Positions 20,306 through 33,485 of a stretch of DNA of 64,000 nt are shown here, piece after piece. The stretch spans positions 558,001 to 622,000 of the forward strand of contig JAFKAC010000023.1 of the NCBI GenBank assembly GCA_025766275.1, given 5' to 3'. The notes beneath the pieces are model-generated. The model was not told the origin of the DNA. It saw only the letters and a list, made by a program, of their open reading frames with translations, and did no database searches. Position 1 is the stretch's first letter; each line of letters opens with the position of its first letter. The position numbers and the translations under genes are program-made. Source of the DNA: Lactarius indigo. Lineage: Eukaryota > Basidiomycota > Agaricomycetes > Russulales > Russulaceae.

Positions 20306-23300
20306 AGTGTAGTCTTTGTGACACGGGCCGGAGTAGTCACTACACGACTAGTATATTCACCTGAATTGATTCCTACGATTCCTACCCCATTACCGACATG
20401 GTATGATTACGAGAAATAGCGGAAGCCAGTTGCACCACCGCAGTATTGTACCCAATGACTTGGTTCAGATCGTCCGGGTGTGTGATATGTACCGTCATAA
20501 GTATCATCTACGACTCGGAGAGCCACTCTTGCTCTCCGTTTTTTAGTGCGGGGACAGGCGCATGGCATAGTCGAAGCTATTGTGCGAACCAATAGATGGT
20601 ATGATAAAATAGCTAAGTTAGCGGACTGCACAGATACAGGGCGGAAGCACGAAGTGCTTCTCGACCAGGGATGAGGCCTATGAGGGGTTTAGTTACATTT
20701 CCGAGGCGAGGTCAGGACCGATGGGTGCGTAGGGCCCTCCCGGAGCGAGCTGATGAAGGTCAGAAAATGTGGGCCTCATTACCGATACTTGGGTATATTA
20801 TGTGGGTGTCTTCTGTTGAACCGGTCGAGAGCACCAGCTGAAAGCTTGGGAGCCTGAGGACCGTGAACGAGCACGTGACGCCTCAGGCTCATCCGTTCAT
20901 TCAAAGACTATGCTCTATGCTACCGCTTCCTCGTCGCTCTGGCAGAGACCAGCCATACCTTGCCATTGGGTCGACAATGTATCTTATATAGCAATGACGT
21001 CCATGTGCCTTCCATCGAATCGTCGGGTAGCTGACTTTCGCGTGCATTGGGTTAAGGTGGGTCCCTCGTTTCCTCTTTTTCCCTCTCTAGGTCGTTTTTC
21101 CCTGGACGACGGGATGCCACGACTTCTACGTGACCAAGAATGGGTTTTCGAGAACCTGCGGGTCCCCAGCTTACCATTTCGTCATTCCTACCCGCCCTTG
21201 CCCCCCTGAGCAACCCTTGCCGATTGCGATCGGTCCCTCTTCGAAAGAAGTCGATTCTGATGGTACATGGTAGACTTCGGCTTTGTCAAACCCTTCCTTC
21301 TGGCGTATGGCACTTTGATCACCATATTACTACCATATTTGTGTAGCGTCGTCGCCGAGTTGGGGCTCTAAGAATACGTTTTTGGGGTCGTCGCTGCTGG
21401 AAGGTTCCTCTGCGGGTTGCGCAAGTTATTGGTACGTGGATCATAATCGAATTCCCTCGGAGTGTATCCTGATCAGTCCGAAATATCCCATGCGCGCACC
21501 ACAAGACCCCTTCGCTGGCAAATTATTCGGATGCTCTCGCGACTATATTGAAAAAGCCCAAAGTTTCGGTGCTGCCAGTGGTGTCTTGTTCGAGACTCTC
21601 GGTCGTCAAATATGGCTTCAGCGAACTGGCTGTACGGGCTGCAGTACATCCGATCAGCAACGAGCCCAAGTGATCCACGGAACTTTTGGCGCTCATATGA
21701 ACGACTGCAATTAGAACGTATTTCCGGGCTGGTACAGTAACTTTGAGCGGGTTTAATGAGTGTTCATTTAGCAATATCCCCTATGTATTTTCGGACCACC
21801 CCCGTTACTAGTGGTACTGGTATTAACCTCAATTACTAGTGACAGATCGTTGTACTAACTTAGCGCTAGATATGTTGTCTGGTTCTAGATGCAGTGTCCA
21901 GTGCAAGGCAAATCGCCCACCGGCTGCGCCACTTGATTTTAGTTATCGTAGGCACAACCCTACTAGATCTAGGTACTGGTAGCTCAAACTTAGCAAGCCT
22001 GCTGGGTTAAGGCCCAAATATAGAGCCAAATATAGAGCTAGCTGCGCTAGTCTAGAGCCGATAGTAACAGTGCCACTCTAGCAACATGTCATTATACTAA
22101 CACAAGTAAGAGATGAGGCACAACTAGCAAGTGACGTGACTAGGAAGTTATAATTTCCTCGGTCTCGGGCCTGCGGAAGCAAGTCCGGAAGTATTTCCCT
22201 GCTAACTCGAGCAAGAACTCGAGGGGAGATCGTAATGGACATGGTCTTGATGTGGGAAATGGGTACCAGTGGAAGCCTAAGAAGCGTGCGCGAGGCAAAC
22301 AAAAGGAGAGCAACACTAGATGGCGAAAGCACTCAGAGCCGCACGCGTGTACGTCGTCGGAAAGTTGCTGTGGTTACGAGTACTTTCGACTAGCTACAAG
22401 AGAGATAAATTTTCCAGGGCCTCGCGCGTTCCAGCCTTCCAGGGACCGCGGGGCACTTTTAGTTTTCTGTAATACAGTAACTTGAATGACATTGTGATTC
22501 CGAATTTCCGATTCAGCTACCGTAGTATTTCAGCCAGGCAAAACCAGGTTCCGATCATAACCGGTTTGGGTTGCACGCGCGTAGTACCAGTGCGTCGCAA
22601 AAACTGGCGCCTTCAACGATTTACTCTTTGACTCGTAACCACATTTACGCGACTTGCTCGCGGACGGTCTCTGTCAAGCCTGGCATTGTCTCTGTGTGTT
22701 CGGACCATTTTTTTGTAACTACATTTCGTGTGCCTCAGACTCCACGCCCTCGACTTGGCCCCTGGATCCCGACGATCAGTACGATCAGTGGCTGCGCCGC
22801 CCACACCAGCGCAGAAGGTCAGGCACCCCAGTGTGCGGAGTAGCACCGGTCCCAGGTGCTACTCCTAATTCTGAATCAAGGGACCTTTTTCCTCTCAGCG
22901 ACTTACCTCGTAACTTTCTAGTTCCTCACGCTCTCCAGAATGAACGCCGGGCTACTGCCATATTGATATCTGATATGTATGTACAGTAAGTGTAATGTAG
23001 TGCTATAGCTTCAAGTTCTCGGCTCATTCCGAGGCCTGACTAGCCATTTTTTGTTGGCCTTTCTCTGAGCGTTAGATGTAGACTCCCAGAGCATGAAATA
23101 TTCTATGAAATGCATGAAGAATGAAACATCAGCCCAGCCACATTACGATGGCGCGGCCATGACAGTCAGCGGCAACACCACAAAAACTTAAAATTGGGAA
23201 GCGAGCAGGGCCCAAAGGACATAACTTTTAGTACAGTATGAAGTGTATATACTCTCCGTTGCCACGCCTAAACTGATGCTTCATCCCATTTGACCGCCGG

Positions 23301-24890
23301 CGTGCGGAAAGGCTTATCCGAGTCACATGGTGCAGCCTTCCAGTCACCTGGCTCCATACCGACAACGACGGAACGATCGACGCGCACTTGAACCAGTTCG
23401 GTGCCATCCTGTTCGACATGGTGGACATGATGGACTCCACTTGAGGACCTGTCTGTATCTTGGTCGGAATCCATGTCCCTCCACACCTCGCGACATACGC
23501 ACCTTTGGCACTCAAGGTGCGGGTCGAGCGATGGACATATGGGGGGGTTTCAGTACTGAGACGCTCCGCACCAGCACCTGATTTTGTCGTCTGTCAGGCG
23601 TTCTATTTTAGTCGTATAGAGGGAAGACAAACCTTGCAGATTGATGAGAATTCTTTGGCTCATAATCCACGTGACGACGCCACCGCACGGCGCACTGGAA
23701 ATAATAGGTATTAAAATAAAAGTTAAGATACACCGTATGACGCACGCAGACACCTGAGCTCCACATACAAATAACGTGTGAGTACGAGCTAAGCGTTTAT
23801 ACAAATTATCTGACCTGAATGAAGGTATTGTGCGTTCTGAATAGTATTGCGTTGATAGTATTGACCACTGTGGAGATAATGACTCTGTGAGTCACAACCG
23901 GGAGGGGGGGGGGTTGTAAAATGACCGACCTGTCAGAGCAACAAAGTATCCCAATCCATCATAGACCATCCTATAGTGGACTCGTCGATTTTGGGAGGAC
24001 ATCCTGAAGATGATACTTACATCTTCACAAGACGGGACGTACTAGAAAGGACTCAGTTTGGTGATAGATTATCTCAGAGCACGGTTGCGACATACAATGG
24101 TGAACTTGAGTGGTACTTGAATAGGTATCCCATTGAGATGCTTAAGGTGAGAAGATCGTATAACATTCCGACAAGGTAGAACAACCAGGTAGAGAGAAAG
24201 AGTGTGGGATGCAGAGTCGCCGCTCCACAGCTAGACGGGAGAGTATGAAGCCGCACTCAATACTAGATGGAGGAAGGGCTCACGATCCCTGATGGTCAAA
24301 ATTGGCGTCAGCGGCACTATCGGTAGCAATGGGAGGCAGGAAGGACACTCACGTCGGTGAACACAGCTAGATTTCCACAAAGTAAGCTGCGTCAAAGATT
24401 AGAGACCAATGTGACGTACGAATACGACGCCATACGCTCGAAAGCCATTCCAACTAGACGAGTGTATGAAGCGTAAATCACACAGGTATGACCGTGGTAC
24501 TCACCGTGGCTGAAAAAACAAAGGCCAAAGACAGCACAATACCCACGTTCCTATTCTTGCGGGAAATGGTGAATGCCCTATGGAGAGCGTGAGATATCCG
24601 GTATTGTCGACCCGGGCACCATGTAGATTGTAACTTACCGCAGACCGAGTATCGCTTGTGAGACCATGCATTGAGGCACTGCGTTTTCGTTCATTCAGTT
24701 ATAGTATAGCCACGGAGATATGAAACCTCGGAACCTCTGATTAAAGTCGGAAGAAGAAAGAGTTTTCGGCAAGACTCGGGAGTGAAGCTGTGCGCGAGGA
24801 ACGACCAATTGCCCATCGCCCCCGCCAGAATGCTTATATATCTGTGTCCTGCCTTAGACTAAATTATCTCATAGAGAGAAGGGAAGACTG
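20306..24890. other. Gene-poor intergenic region
   Basis: No convincing gene. Short open frames (for example around 22650-22990, 23270-23490 and 23976-24179) lack recognisable domains or consistent splice structure. TACAGTAA motifs at 21735, 22469 and 22985 resemble those at 34.5 kb and may be remnants of small inverted-repeat elements. A 10-bp inverted repeat lies at 20850-20859 and 20881-20890, and a G run near 23905. Confidence 0.5.
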
Positions 24891-24892
24891 AC

Positions 24893-25190
24893 CGGATGAG
24901 TACGAACAGGACCAGGCTTGCGCTATACAAGTAATTAATTGCGTTTTCGAACGGTAAAGCGGCATGATTGGGCACCTCAATCGAAAGTTGGAACGGTAGA
25001 ACGCCCTATAAAAGCGCCACTCCGCAGGAAGGGTCAAGATGTAGCTAGCAAGAACGTTATCAGGTACAAGGGGATAGCGGAGGAAACCTGGAGCGCACTC
25101 GTAGGCTGCAACAGCTAGCGCAGCGATTCGTATGTTGTTGGCAGCCAGCGCAGCGCTCGACGTGTTGACTGCTGCGTCAACAAGCGACAT
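24893..25190 (-). pseudogene. DUF6533-like membrane protein fragment
   Basis: From ATG 25190 the minus strand reads MSLVDAAVNTSSAALAANN, then AALAVAAY. A GT-AG intron (25098-25045) joins this to DYILTLPAEWRFYR. The block AAYDYILTLPAEWRFYR is characteristic of the N-terminal transmembrane domain DUF6533 of Agaricomycetes. A further piece, SLVLFVLIR, is readable only in another frame before about 24893. No downstream exons were recognised. This looks like a truncated, decayed copy. Confidence 0.55.
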
Positions 25191-26277
25191 ACCGTGGACG
25201 ATGTAAAAACACAAGTAGTACAACAAGGCAAGCGAGCGGAGGGTGGGAGTCTCCAACGTGCAAACCCTCGTCGGGCCCTCACATTTTAGAGGCAAAATCG
25301 GAAAACCACTAGTCTATTTTGACCGAAACAGGGTGTTCATCGAGCCCCGACGCTTCCGCCGGATAGAAGCGGGGGGGTTCGGAAGCACTGCAGGAAGATT
25401 GATCTGGGAGATGGGCCTTGCGGCGAACAATCTGGACGGTGCTATTCCTCAGTACACATGTGGTGGTGGCTGCTATCAACACTCAGGCATGTGCCGAAAT
25501 TGATTTAGGCGGCCCGGATTAGAAATAAAGTTACAGTAATCAAGAGATCTAAGATAGATATCAGTGATCGCCTAATTCAGGTACAAGGCAGCGGAACGAG
25601 CAGAAATCGGTGCAGCGCTTGGTGCGGCATATGTTGTCTGGGGTTGACGTGCAGCACCACGTGGCTATTAGTTCAATAGTTGTAACCTTTCTGATCCAAG
25701 GCCGACCAGGTGCGATGCTACCTCAACGTTAACTTGGAACTTCCTCCACTCAATCCCATATCTAGCTAATACGATGTGTGACCCGATTCTCTACTTCATA
25801 TTTGGCCAGCACTACATATGGTTCTTCTGCGCTTGTTTCTGCGTCTGTTCTGCATGTTCAAATTCGTGTACCGGCAACCTCATTCTCCCCTTAACTAAGG
25901 ATCTGAAGCTCAGAAGTCCTCCCTCCTGCTTAACATAATTTCGTGAATACTACCGCACGTCCCGCATGGGTTTTCGACGTCCGTACTTCGGACACTTGAC
26001 CACGACCATAGGGTATTGTGATGACCTCTGCCACTGTTAGAAAACAACCTGCGCAGATGTTGGGACCCGGTTATTCGTCATAAAGTAAAGAGTCATTACC
26101 ACACTGCCAATCACAATGACTGCCAGTCGAATGAATGAAGGGGAAAGGGAATGGAAACAAAAAGTAGGTTTCGTACACAGGAAATGAGTCTGGTCCTTCC
26201 ATGTTTCTTGCTGCCGGATCCCTTGAACACCGCGCCGTCCGAATCATCATCAAAGAGCCACGGGGGGATGAGGGGTA
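25191..26277. other. Intergenic, no gene seen
   Basis: No supported coding sequence. It ends at the stop codon of NBS1, whose 3' UTR should lie in its right part. Confidence 0.5.
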
Positions 26278-29200
26278 TTATCCAATCCTCCCCCGTTTCC
26301 TACCGCTGAATCCTTTGAACACTGCATCATCGTCCGAATCACCATCGGGATCCACCAGCACCGCGGCCGGCCGCTTCTTCGCCCCGCGCGCTGCGGCCCG
26401 CCGGACCTGCGTTCCGGCCGTCGAGCGCAAGGTGGACGTCTCCCTATCGTCACCAACGAGGTCGCTGACAAGTGCGCTATCCCCGCCATCGCTGATCACC
26501 TCGTCGTCCACCGCCCTATCTCCACCACCACCGCCCTCCTCGTCCGAGGGATCAGAGAGGAATAGCGCCGGCTGCTTGCCCTTGCCTTTCGACGCCTTGG
26601 TTTTTGCTTTGGTCTTTGCTGCTGTCGACGCCTTCGAAGCGGGTTTCTTCGGCTTTATGGGGGAGGCAGGGGCGGGTGCGGGTGCCTTGGCTCTCGTGTT
26701 CGCTTTGCTCCTCGTGGTCTTGGGAGCAGGGGCTGCCGAAAGCGTCTCTTCGTCCATCTCGTCGTCCTGGTCTTCACCTATGTTCAGGTCGATGCTTTCG
26801 TCTTCATCCTCGGCGATCGTAAGCGCCTTTTTACCGCGGGCCGCCGTTCGCGATGGCTTTGATGGTGACTTGGACTTGCTGAGCGGAAGGGGCGGGTGCG
26901 CAACTGTGATGTCCTGGGAATCAGAGTGGCTTTGCGATCCAGACGCCCCCGACTTCCAATAAGCTGCGAAAGTAAAAGTTTAGATTCGCCCTTCGAGAGA
27001 AAGACGACAAAGGAGGCTTACCGTTTCCGATACCATAGTCGTTCTCTTCGCTCACGACCAGCTCCACAGTCGGCCTACGTTCGATTAACGAGGTGGATTT
27101 CTAGATTACCCGACGGTCGGCTATTTTGTCGAGAGAAAATAGAACAGAGGGCGATCCGAACCTTTTTGAACTTTTTAAAGTTCGATCTGCCAACCCATTC
27201 TGATTTGGCGTCGTCTTGGTTTCGGTCGGCTAAAGTGGACCTCGCGCCGCCTCGCTGGACGTCTATTTCTACCACGACCATAAAGTTGCCCCTTAGTCCC
27301 ACGTCGCCAAAATCGTCGATCGCGTCCCACGGCCTGGAGGTGGCGGCACCATCGTCGGCAGTAGTAGTAGCCGTGACGACGGCGTCCTCAATTTGGTCTT
27401 TGTCCTGCTTTTTTTTGGCCTTGGGATTAGTGATACGCAGCTGGTTGAACTCCCGGTCAAAGTCGTCCTCGAGTTTCTTGCCGCGCTTCATCGAGTTGAC
27501 CGCCTTCAGGAAGTCCTCGTCCGTGTCCAATTTATTCGTTGTTGGCGATTTGGCCGACGAAGGCGGCTTCGCAGCGCCAGCGCGTTTGACTCCCGTCGTT
27601 GCCCCCTCTGCCGCGCCTGAATTTTGGGCTTGTGTCGAGGTCGAGTTCGGCTTGGGCTGCGTCGCGACGGACTGTTGAACGGAGTTGGCATTCACCGCAC
27701 GCCGTTTCGGGAGGCGTGTTCGCTCCGCGTTCTCGCCAGCTTCGGCCGAAATGTCCGCCATCTCCGCATCGTCGTCGGCCCTGCTGCGCTTCGTTCCCCT
27801 CGCGTCGCCACTCTGGCTCAGACTCTGGCTTTCCTGCTCCTCTGGCACCGCGCTGAGCATCCCGATACCAACTGGCGTCGACCCGGTCTGCTGCGTCTCA
27901 CTCGAGGCGTGGTCGGGGTTGCTCGCGTCAAACAGCGCTTTGTACTTGTCGAGTTGGGCGGATTGAGACGGCAGAGGTTCCGGGTTGCTGGAGAGCAGAG
28001 CAGACGAAGGTTCAACGCCCTTATTTGCTCGTCGACGTGGCGGAAGCCTGGAAACTTGAGAGACGGGCTAAAATTACAGAAAATTGAGGTCTTTTGCAGA
28101 GAAATGCATGAATACACGTGCATACAGTGGGCAACTGGCTAGCTTCAGGAGGCGGAGCCGGCGTCGGTGACGCCTCTACAACTACCGCGTCATCTCCGCC
28201 CCCCGAAGGCGTTGTTGTGCGTTTCCGCTCTGTTGCTCGCCTGGGTGGAAGCTTGGCACTATTGAGCACAAAGACGAACAGAAGGCAGAAAAGGTGGTAT
28301 CACGTACCCGGCGAGGTAATGGGGCCTTTGTAGTCTGGGACTCGGACTCGGGAGCAGCCCTCCCACTCAAAGGTACTGCCACCGGTAGAGGTAGCTCGGA
28401 TGTTGTAAGGGTGGGATTGGGGGCCTTGCGCGCGGGACGCACGTCTATAGGAGGCACGAAGGAAGGCTCGGCCTCCAGGGTATTGGGCACGACGTCTGGG
28501 AGAGGGGTCTCTCCTGAACCTGTCTCGGCGTTACACGGGAACTGTATGCGGTGACTAAGTAATGACGTACTTTGCTTCTGCGAGTCCGCAGCGGTCGCCG
28601 CCGAATCCACATAAAACGTGTCGACGTATGCAATAGCCTGTAGGATGTTCTCGGGGAGGATAAACTCCAGTTCCAAGCTGTGCGTGGGATCGTCAGCTTA
28701 AGCTCGAACTCGAGTTGCAAGCCGTAAACACCTTTTGGCGACAGACACCATCTCATCCCATTCATCTGCGCCGACTGCCAATTCCATAGCGCCACCATCT
28801 GCCACCACCACCACCTTCGCGTTCTTCTCCTCAGCCAGTGTCTTGGCCCGGACAAGTGCCTTTCGCCAGCGCACTACGCCGGCGCTGACGGCGAACGCCT
28901 CATACTCTGCTCCGCCTCGCTTCACTACCTCCCGATATCCGGCAGGGACTTCGAATCCCTTATCGCCGGCAAACACAAAGCGGTACCCCTTCAACATGTT
29001 AAGCCTGGTTTCATTAGGCTCCCATGCTCGTAATGTCTTCAGCGCCATTGGGAGGTCGGCAGCGAAGCCAGGACGAAACCGGCTCTCGGAAGGGAGTACG
29101 AATGTATGTTCCAGGGAGCGCGGAGTCTCGCGTGGGTCTAATATGGAGAGATCGAGGAGTTCAGACAGCCATTCCGGCTTGACAAGCTGAGCGGCGGACA

Positions 29201-29956
29201 GGAGGGAGGTCATGTGTGCGGGGGAGAGTGCGTGAGAAGGGACCAGGTGATGAGTGATATCAGGATGCAACGTCCGCACGACGTGGACACCTATGCAGGC
29301 AGAAGTGAGCTGTCCGCAGACGAGAAGGAGAGTGGGTCCATGCGCACCAAGAGACGCGCAGCCGTCGATAGGAATTGGGGTCCTGACTTTGCCGGGCGTT
29401 TCGAAGCAGCATATTCTTTGCCATTGCACGCTAAAGAGCATATATCAATTGATTTACGTGCTGAAAACAATGGGTGGCGTACACACGTTAATGGTAGACC
29501 ACTGACGATATCAATCCGGTCGTCGTGTTGTAGCTCTAACATCGCACCTGGGTTGACAATCACACCATCAGGGACTCCCTCGCGCCATATACGCATGGTC
29601 TTGTTTTTGGAGTTCAGGATCCGTAATGTTGGCGCGTACCCTGTGTTTGTCTGCAACTACGGTTAAATCGCGCCAAATGTGGAACACCACACGAGCGTAC
29701 GACGTCATCCGGGGAGAACCCGCCAACTACGAACTGGCCATGATCGTGGGAGACCTTCTTGTGATTTACCGCGAGGTCGCAGTCAGATTTACGGCCAATG
29801 CGATATGACTTTCCACTCTTGAGGACCTTGGACTCTGCATCGGATCCCCTGTGAGTGTTCGATACCTTCGTGTGGCAGAGGGAAGGAGAAGACAGTACTT
29901 TGAAAGCCCACCTCGTTTAAAGCGTCACCGTCGAACGGGCCAGTGATGATCCACAT
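26278..29956 (-). CDS. NBS1: NBS1/nibrin, DNA double-strand-break repair (MRN complex)
   Basis: Subunit of the Mre11-Rad50-Nbs1 complex, acting in the nucleus in break sensing and Tel1/ATM activation. Eleven exons: 29956-29912, 29865-29704, 29656-29487, 29430-29348, 29290-28732, 28677-28571, 28519-28308, 28251-28126, 28067-27162, 27100-27022 and 26963-26278. They sum to 1044 codons. The start MWIITGPFDGDAL leads into an FHA domain (YRIGRKSDCDLAVN, KKVSHDHG). Tandem BRCT domains follow (VHVVRTLHPDITHHLV, LVKPEWLSELL, then YRFVFAGDKGFEVP). A low-complexity linker contains KYKALFDASNPD. The Mre11-binding motif NFKKFKK is present, and the acidic C-terminus DDDAVFKGFSGRKR resembles the Tel1/ATM-binding end. 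At 1044 residues it is longer than human nibrin, mostly in the linker. The intron after FKKFKK is inferred (27161-27101). Confidence 0.92.
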
Positions 29957-30118
29957 TCTTACTTTTCAAAAGGTGTACAGTACATAGGGCGTTGATAGAC
30001 GCGACCGTGACTGACTCCGTGATATTCAACGATCACGCGCCACAGTTAAGCCACTTATCGGACATAAACTCCTCTCAGAAGGTCCAGCCTGTCTCGGGGC
30101 CGCCCACCGCCTCGGCAG
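29957..30118. promoter_or_regulatory. Short divergent intergenic region upstream of NBS1
   Basis: Only 162 bp separate the NBS1 ATG (29956, minus) from the next putative ATG (30119, plus), so the two genes may share a promoter. No motif was identified. Confidence 0.35.
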
Positions 30119-30458
30119 ATGACAACGACCCGCAAACACAGCAAGCGGTCTACTCTACGCCCCCACTCTGCAAGCCCCACATCTCCACTCGCTTTTCCCC
30201 AGGTTCTAAAAGGAGTACCACTTCCGCACTCCCCAAGTTTGAGCAGCTCTGCGCTAACCCACCATATCCCCTTCTCTCCAGAGTTCGCTCGAGACATCGC
30301 CGGGGTCTCTCCACGTTGTGCCTCGAGCGCACGCGCAGCTCGAACGAGCGTTCTCGCTGATTTTCGTGAGGGTGCTTAACCAGACCCTGCAGGAGCTGTG
30401 TACGTTCAAGTTCAACCGCCGACATCAGGTCGGCTGTGCGTTCAACTCGCGCATCTAA
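30119..30458 (+). CDS. Small hypothetical protein, two exons
   Basis: Exons 30119-30202 and 30282-30458 give 86 codons. The intron 30203-30281 has a GT donor, a GCTAAC branch-like sequence and a CTCTCCAG acceptor, and both sides stay open in phase 0. The N-terminal third is Ser/Thr/Pro-rich. The C-terminal half (AHAQLERAFSLIFVRVLNQ, then TLQELCTFKFNRRHQ) looks helical. I do not recognise it. The minus-strand frame over the same bases is open too, so this call is tentative. Confidence 0.35.
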
Positions 30459-31630
30459 AGCCCCAGCCCCGGCCAAGGAGATGTTCGGCAACCCCACCAG
30501 GGGCATCACGACGGCCGAAGAGACGCAGCGGCACACCCGGCGAGGCGAAGGTACATACAGTGTGCTGGTGGGACTCGGGCAAAGCATAGCACAAGCAGGT
30601 AAGGACGTTGTTGGACGCGAACTCTCGAAACATTACGCATGTCAGTATGCTGATCTCGGTTTGGCTTCTTTCTACCGCCTGGGTCAACATTGACGCCGCC
30701 TTTTTTTTAATACACAAAATGCGTGAACGCGAAGGGGTGGGTTGAGTACTGTCCGAACAACTACGTGACTTGTGGACCGACTTAGCAGAAAGCTGCTGTC
30801 CTTTGAAGGTTACAATACTGTACAATGATCCATTGACGCGCTTTTATTCCACTTTCTTCAAATCGAGTGAGCTCACGCAGTTTGCTAGTTTGATGCAGAT
30901 CCAGGACCTCTACTCTCGATGTTCCATCCTTCTGGCCCGTGCGTGTCCCTCATCAAATTTTGAATCAACGAGTGTCAACCCCGAAACAAAATCGAAGCAC
31001 CCTCAAAGGTGTTTGACTTCGGTGTTGCGGGCAACAGTACCGATTTTGATGGCTTATGTACCTAGTATTTCTCTTGTGATCCATGATTTCATAACGCGAA
31101 AGCTATCCACGATTGGCACTTGGACAGATTCGACCTTCTCTAGGACTGGCTACTACCTCCACAGATGACCTCGGACTAAGGATCACCACACTGAGTGGCA
31201 TAGATTACTTGTTGCGTTTGCGGGCGCGTGGCCACTCACTCATCCCTGGGCTCCACAGGGAGTACATTGCTCTCACGCCCTCCATAGCTGAGCAGCCCAG
31301 TTGCATCCGATTTCCATCACTGCAGGCGTGATCCGATTGCACACTCGCCAGGGGCCACTTGTTCGGCGAAGTGCCATATGCAGTGTCCAATATGCCGGGG
31401 GATAGCTGATAGACCCACATTGATGAATGTCGTAAAAATTGTCGTAGTAGGTTGTCCCTGCACATAGATTTCCCTTAAGCAGTTTCTGAGCTGTCTGTGT
31501 TGTTGACGGCGGCTGCAGCAAAGCCGTGGGAAAGTATTGCTTAATATGAATATATCTGAAAAGGGGTATGGCTCATTCACCAGGGCTCGACTGAGACTCA
31601 GCAACCACAAACTTCACCTCTCACTCATCC
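30459..31630. other. Intergenic, no supported gene
   Basis: A 133-codon open frame at 30770-31168 has no recognisable domain and no splice support. Nothing else was seen. Confidence 0.4.
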
Positions 31631-32460
31631 ATGGCAAACCTCACCCGCTCTGCAAAGTCTAGCAAACACTGGATTGAGCATGACCTGAACACATTCAACA
31701 TCCAGATACAGCTTGAAGATAATGCCACCTTTTTTGGGGACCCTAACTTACCCCTGCCTGTAATTGATGAGGAGATCCTAACTACACTAAAGGGGGAGGA
31801 TATGTTGTCAGACCACAATGCTGAACTCATCCACCTCCTTGATCGGGCAAATGGGCCTACAGCTGGGGGGTCTGCTGTTGATGATTTCACTGTTGAGTTG
31901 CTCAAGCGACTTGGCTATGTGAAACGCAACAGGGTTGCCCACACCCAAATGGATATTCCTTTCCACATTTGTGGAGAACAGAGGCATGCAAAAACTCTTG
32001 TTAGTCTTGTTGATCATTTGACAGATGATATCTGTCTCCTTGTCCATGAGGACAAGCTCTATTCCCCAATAGAAACCTTACCACAGCTTATTGCTGAGGC
32101 AATTGCTGCATTTGACTCCAACAATTGGCTGCGAGTATATTTGAGAGGAGAAGCAGAACTTGAATCCAAGGCATGTGACCCCTATACTTTGTAGGTGTGC
32201 TCTGCTCACTTGCCATGCAGATCATGCCAGGCATCATTCAAACTGGTACAATGCCTACCTTCTACAAGATCCCTGTCACCACCAACCTTGTATGCAATGT
32301 GCGGCATGGCACATATCCATCAGAACCCACCATTGTTTCTGTCCATATTCCAAATCTCCCTAGCCCCCTTCACTGTTATGAGACAGGAATGAAGCCCCTT
32401 GATAATAGGCAGGGTATTCTTCGTTGCTATGAAGCATTCAAACATATTGTGGGCATATAG
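31631..32460 (+). CDS. Hypothetical protein of a basidiomycete family with a PD-(D/E)XK-like core
   Basis: Exon 1 starts at ATG 31631 (MANLTRSAKSSKHW). It joins exon 2 (32221-32460) by a GT-AG intron from 32135, giving 247 residues. Alternatively a GC donor at 32171 would give a slightly longer protein. The motifs DDICLLVHEDK followed by PQLIAEAIAAF fit the E-x-K strand and following helix of restriction-endonuclease-like folds, but this is inference. The C-terminal block GTMPTFYKIPVTTNL ... TGMKPLDNRQGILRCYEAF recurs, to my knowledge, in many uncharacterised Agaricomycete proteins. The region is AT-richer than its neighbours and uses different codons, which could mean transfer or a repetitive family. 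Confidence 0.55.
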
Positions 32461-33485
32461 GCTATAAAAATTGTACTACTCAGGCTCACATGAATGTGTC
32501 ATGTTCATAAGTTTGTTCCATGAATAACTATATATGTTCTGCCTTTTCCATACTTTGACTACATGCCAGGCCTTATACCTTGTCTTGGACTCATTGATGA
32601 GATCAAAAGATGTCACGCTGCCACCATAGAGCTCTCACCATCTGAAGGGCAAACCAAAAGTGAAGAATCCGGTCAACGACGCAAAGTAGCTGTGTTGGTA
32701 TCATGATTAGCTCCATTAATAAAAATGGTGCCTGACTCTGGCAAACGCGCATCCTGAGGGCACCTTCACCAGAGACCCAGTGTGTGGTGGGCATAAGAAC
32801 TTGAAGTCCATGATGCTAGGACCATCACAATTGATCCATTGATGGACCCGGGTGCCCCGTTCGCGTAGCTCCATTGATGTCGGTCAAAGTTAAGACCCAG
32901 ACAAAGAGTAGCACCACACGACATGGCTAGCAAACGGCATATCTGATGTGACAGAGACGCAGGAGGGCAGTTCTGTTCGAGAGATAATAACCACGACAGC
33001 ACATCTTCGTTGCTTCCATCATAATCGAGATCTGGCATTGTTGTACATGTCCGAATCACGGACTGAGCCAGTGGGTGCTTTGCGAAATACGATCGGCGAA
33101 ACCTGGGCACGGCACATATATCCTTACTAAGGGAAAAGTGCCCATCAAACGGGGAGGTGGCGTAGGACGACTAGTAGCTCCGGTTGAGTACACAACTACA
33201 TGGCCGGTTGTGCCAGTGTGCCAGTGCCAACGTCGGCTTTGGCACCTTGGTTGGCACAACTCGAAATAGCTGTTCCTAGGATCATGATAGATCACAAAAA
33301 AGTGTCAAAAATCTGGATACAAAAGGAAGAGTGGGTTAGGGACTGGAACGAGCAAGAAAATAAATCAGCACCCACCACAAGAGGAAGCGAAGATGACGAA
33401 ATTCGTGCAACGACATGTCCAGGTCCAGGTTGCTAGCACGGGCCGGGTCTCCGACAGAGGGTCTTCACCAGGACGATTTCGAGGC
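32461..33485. other. Intergenic, no gene seen
   Basis: No frame with recognisable features. It ends at the ATG of the EMC8/9 gene. Confidence 0.4.

Noticed and set aside
20850..20890. 10-bp perfect inverted repeat with a 21-nt loop
   Set aside because: Isolated, not near a gene end or element boundary. Such repeats are expected by chance at this scale.
26201..28142. Several plus-strand frames of 170-260 codons
   Set aside because: They are antisense to the acidic and basic low-complexity exons of NBS1.
30150..30587. Minus-strand 145-codon frame
   Set aside because: No domain, and it competes with a plus-strand two-exon model that has a branch site and matching phases. Neither is certain.
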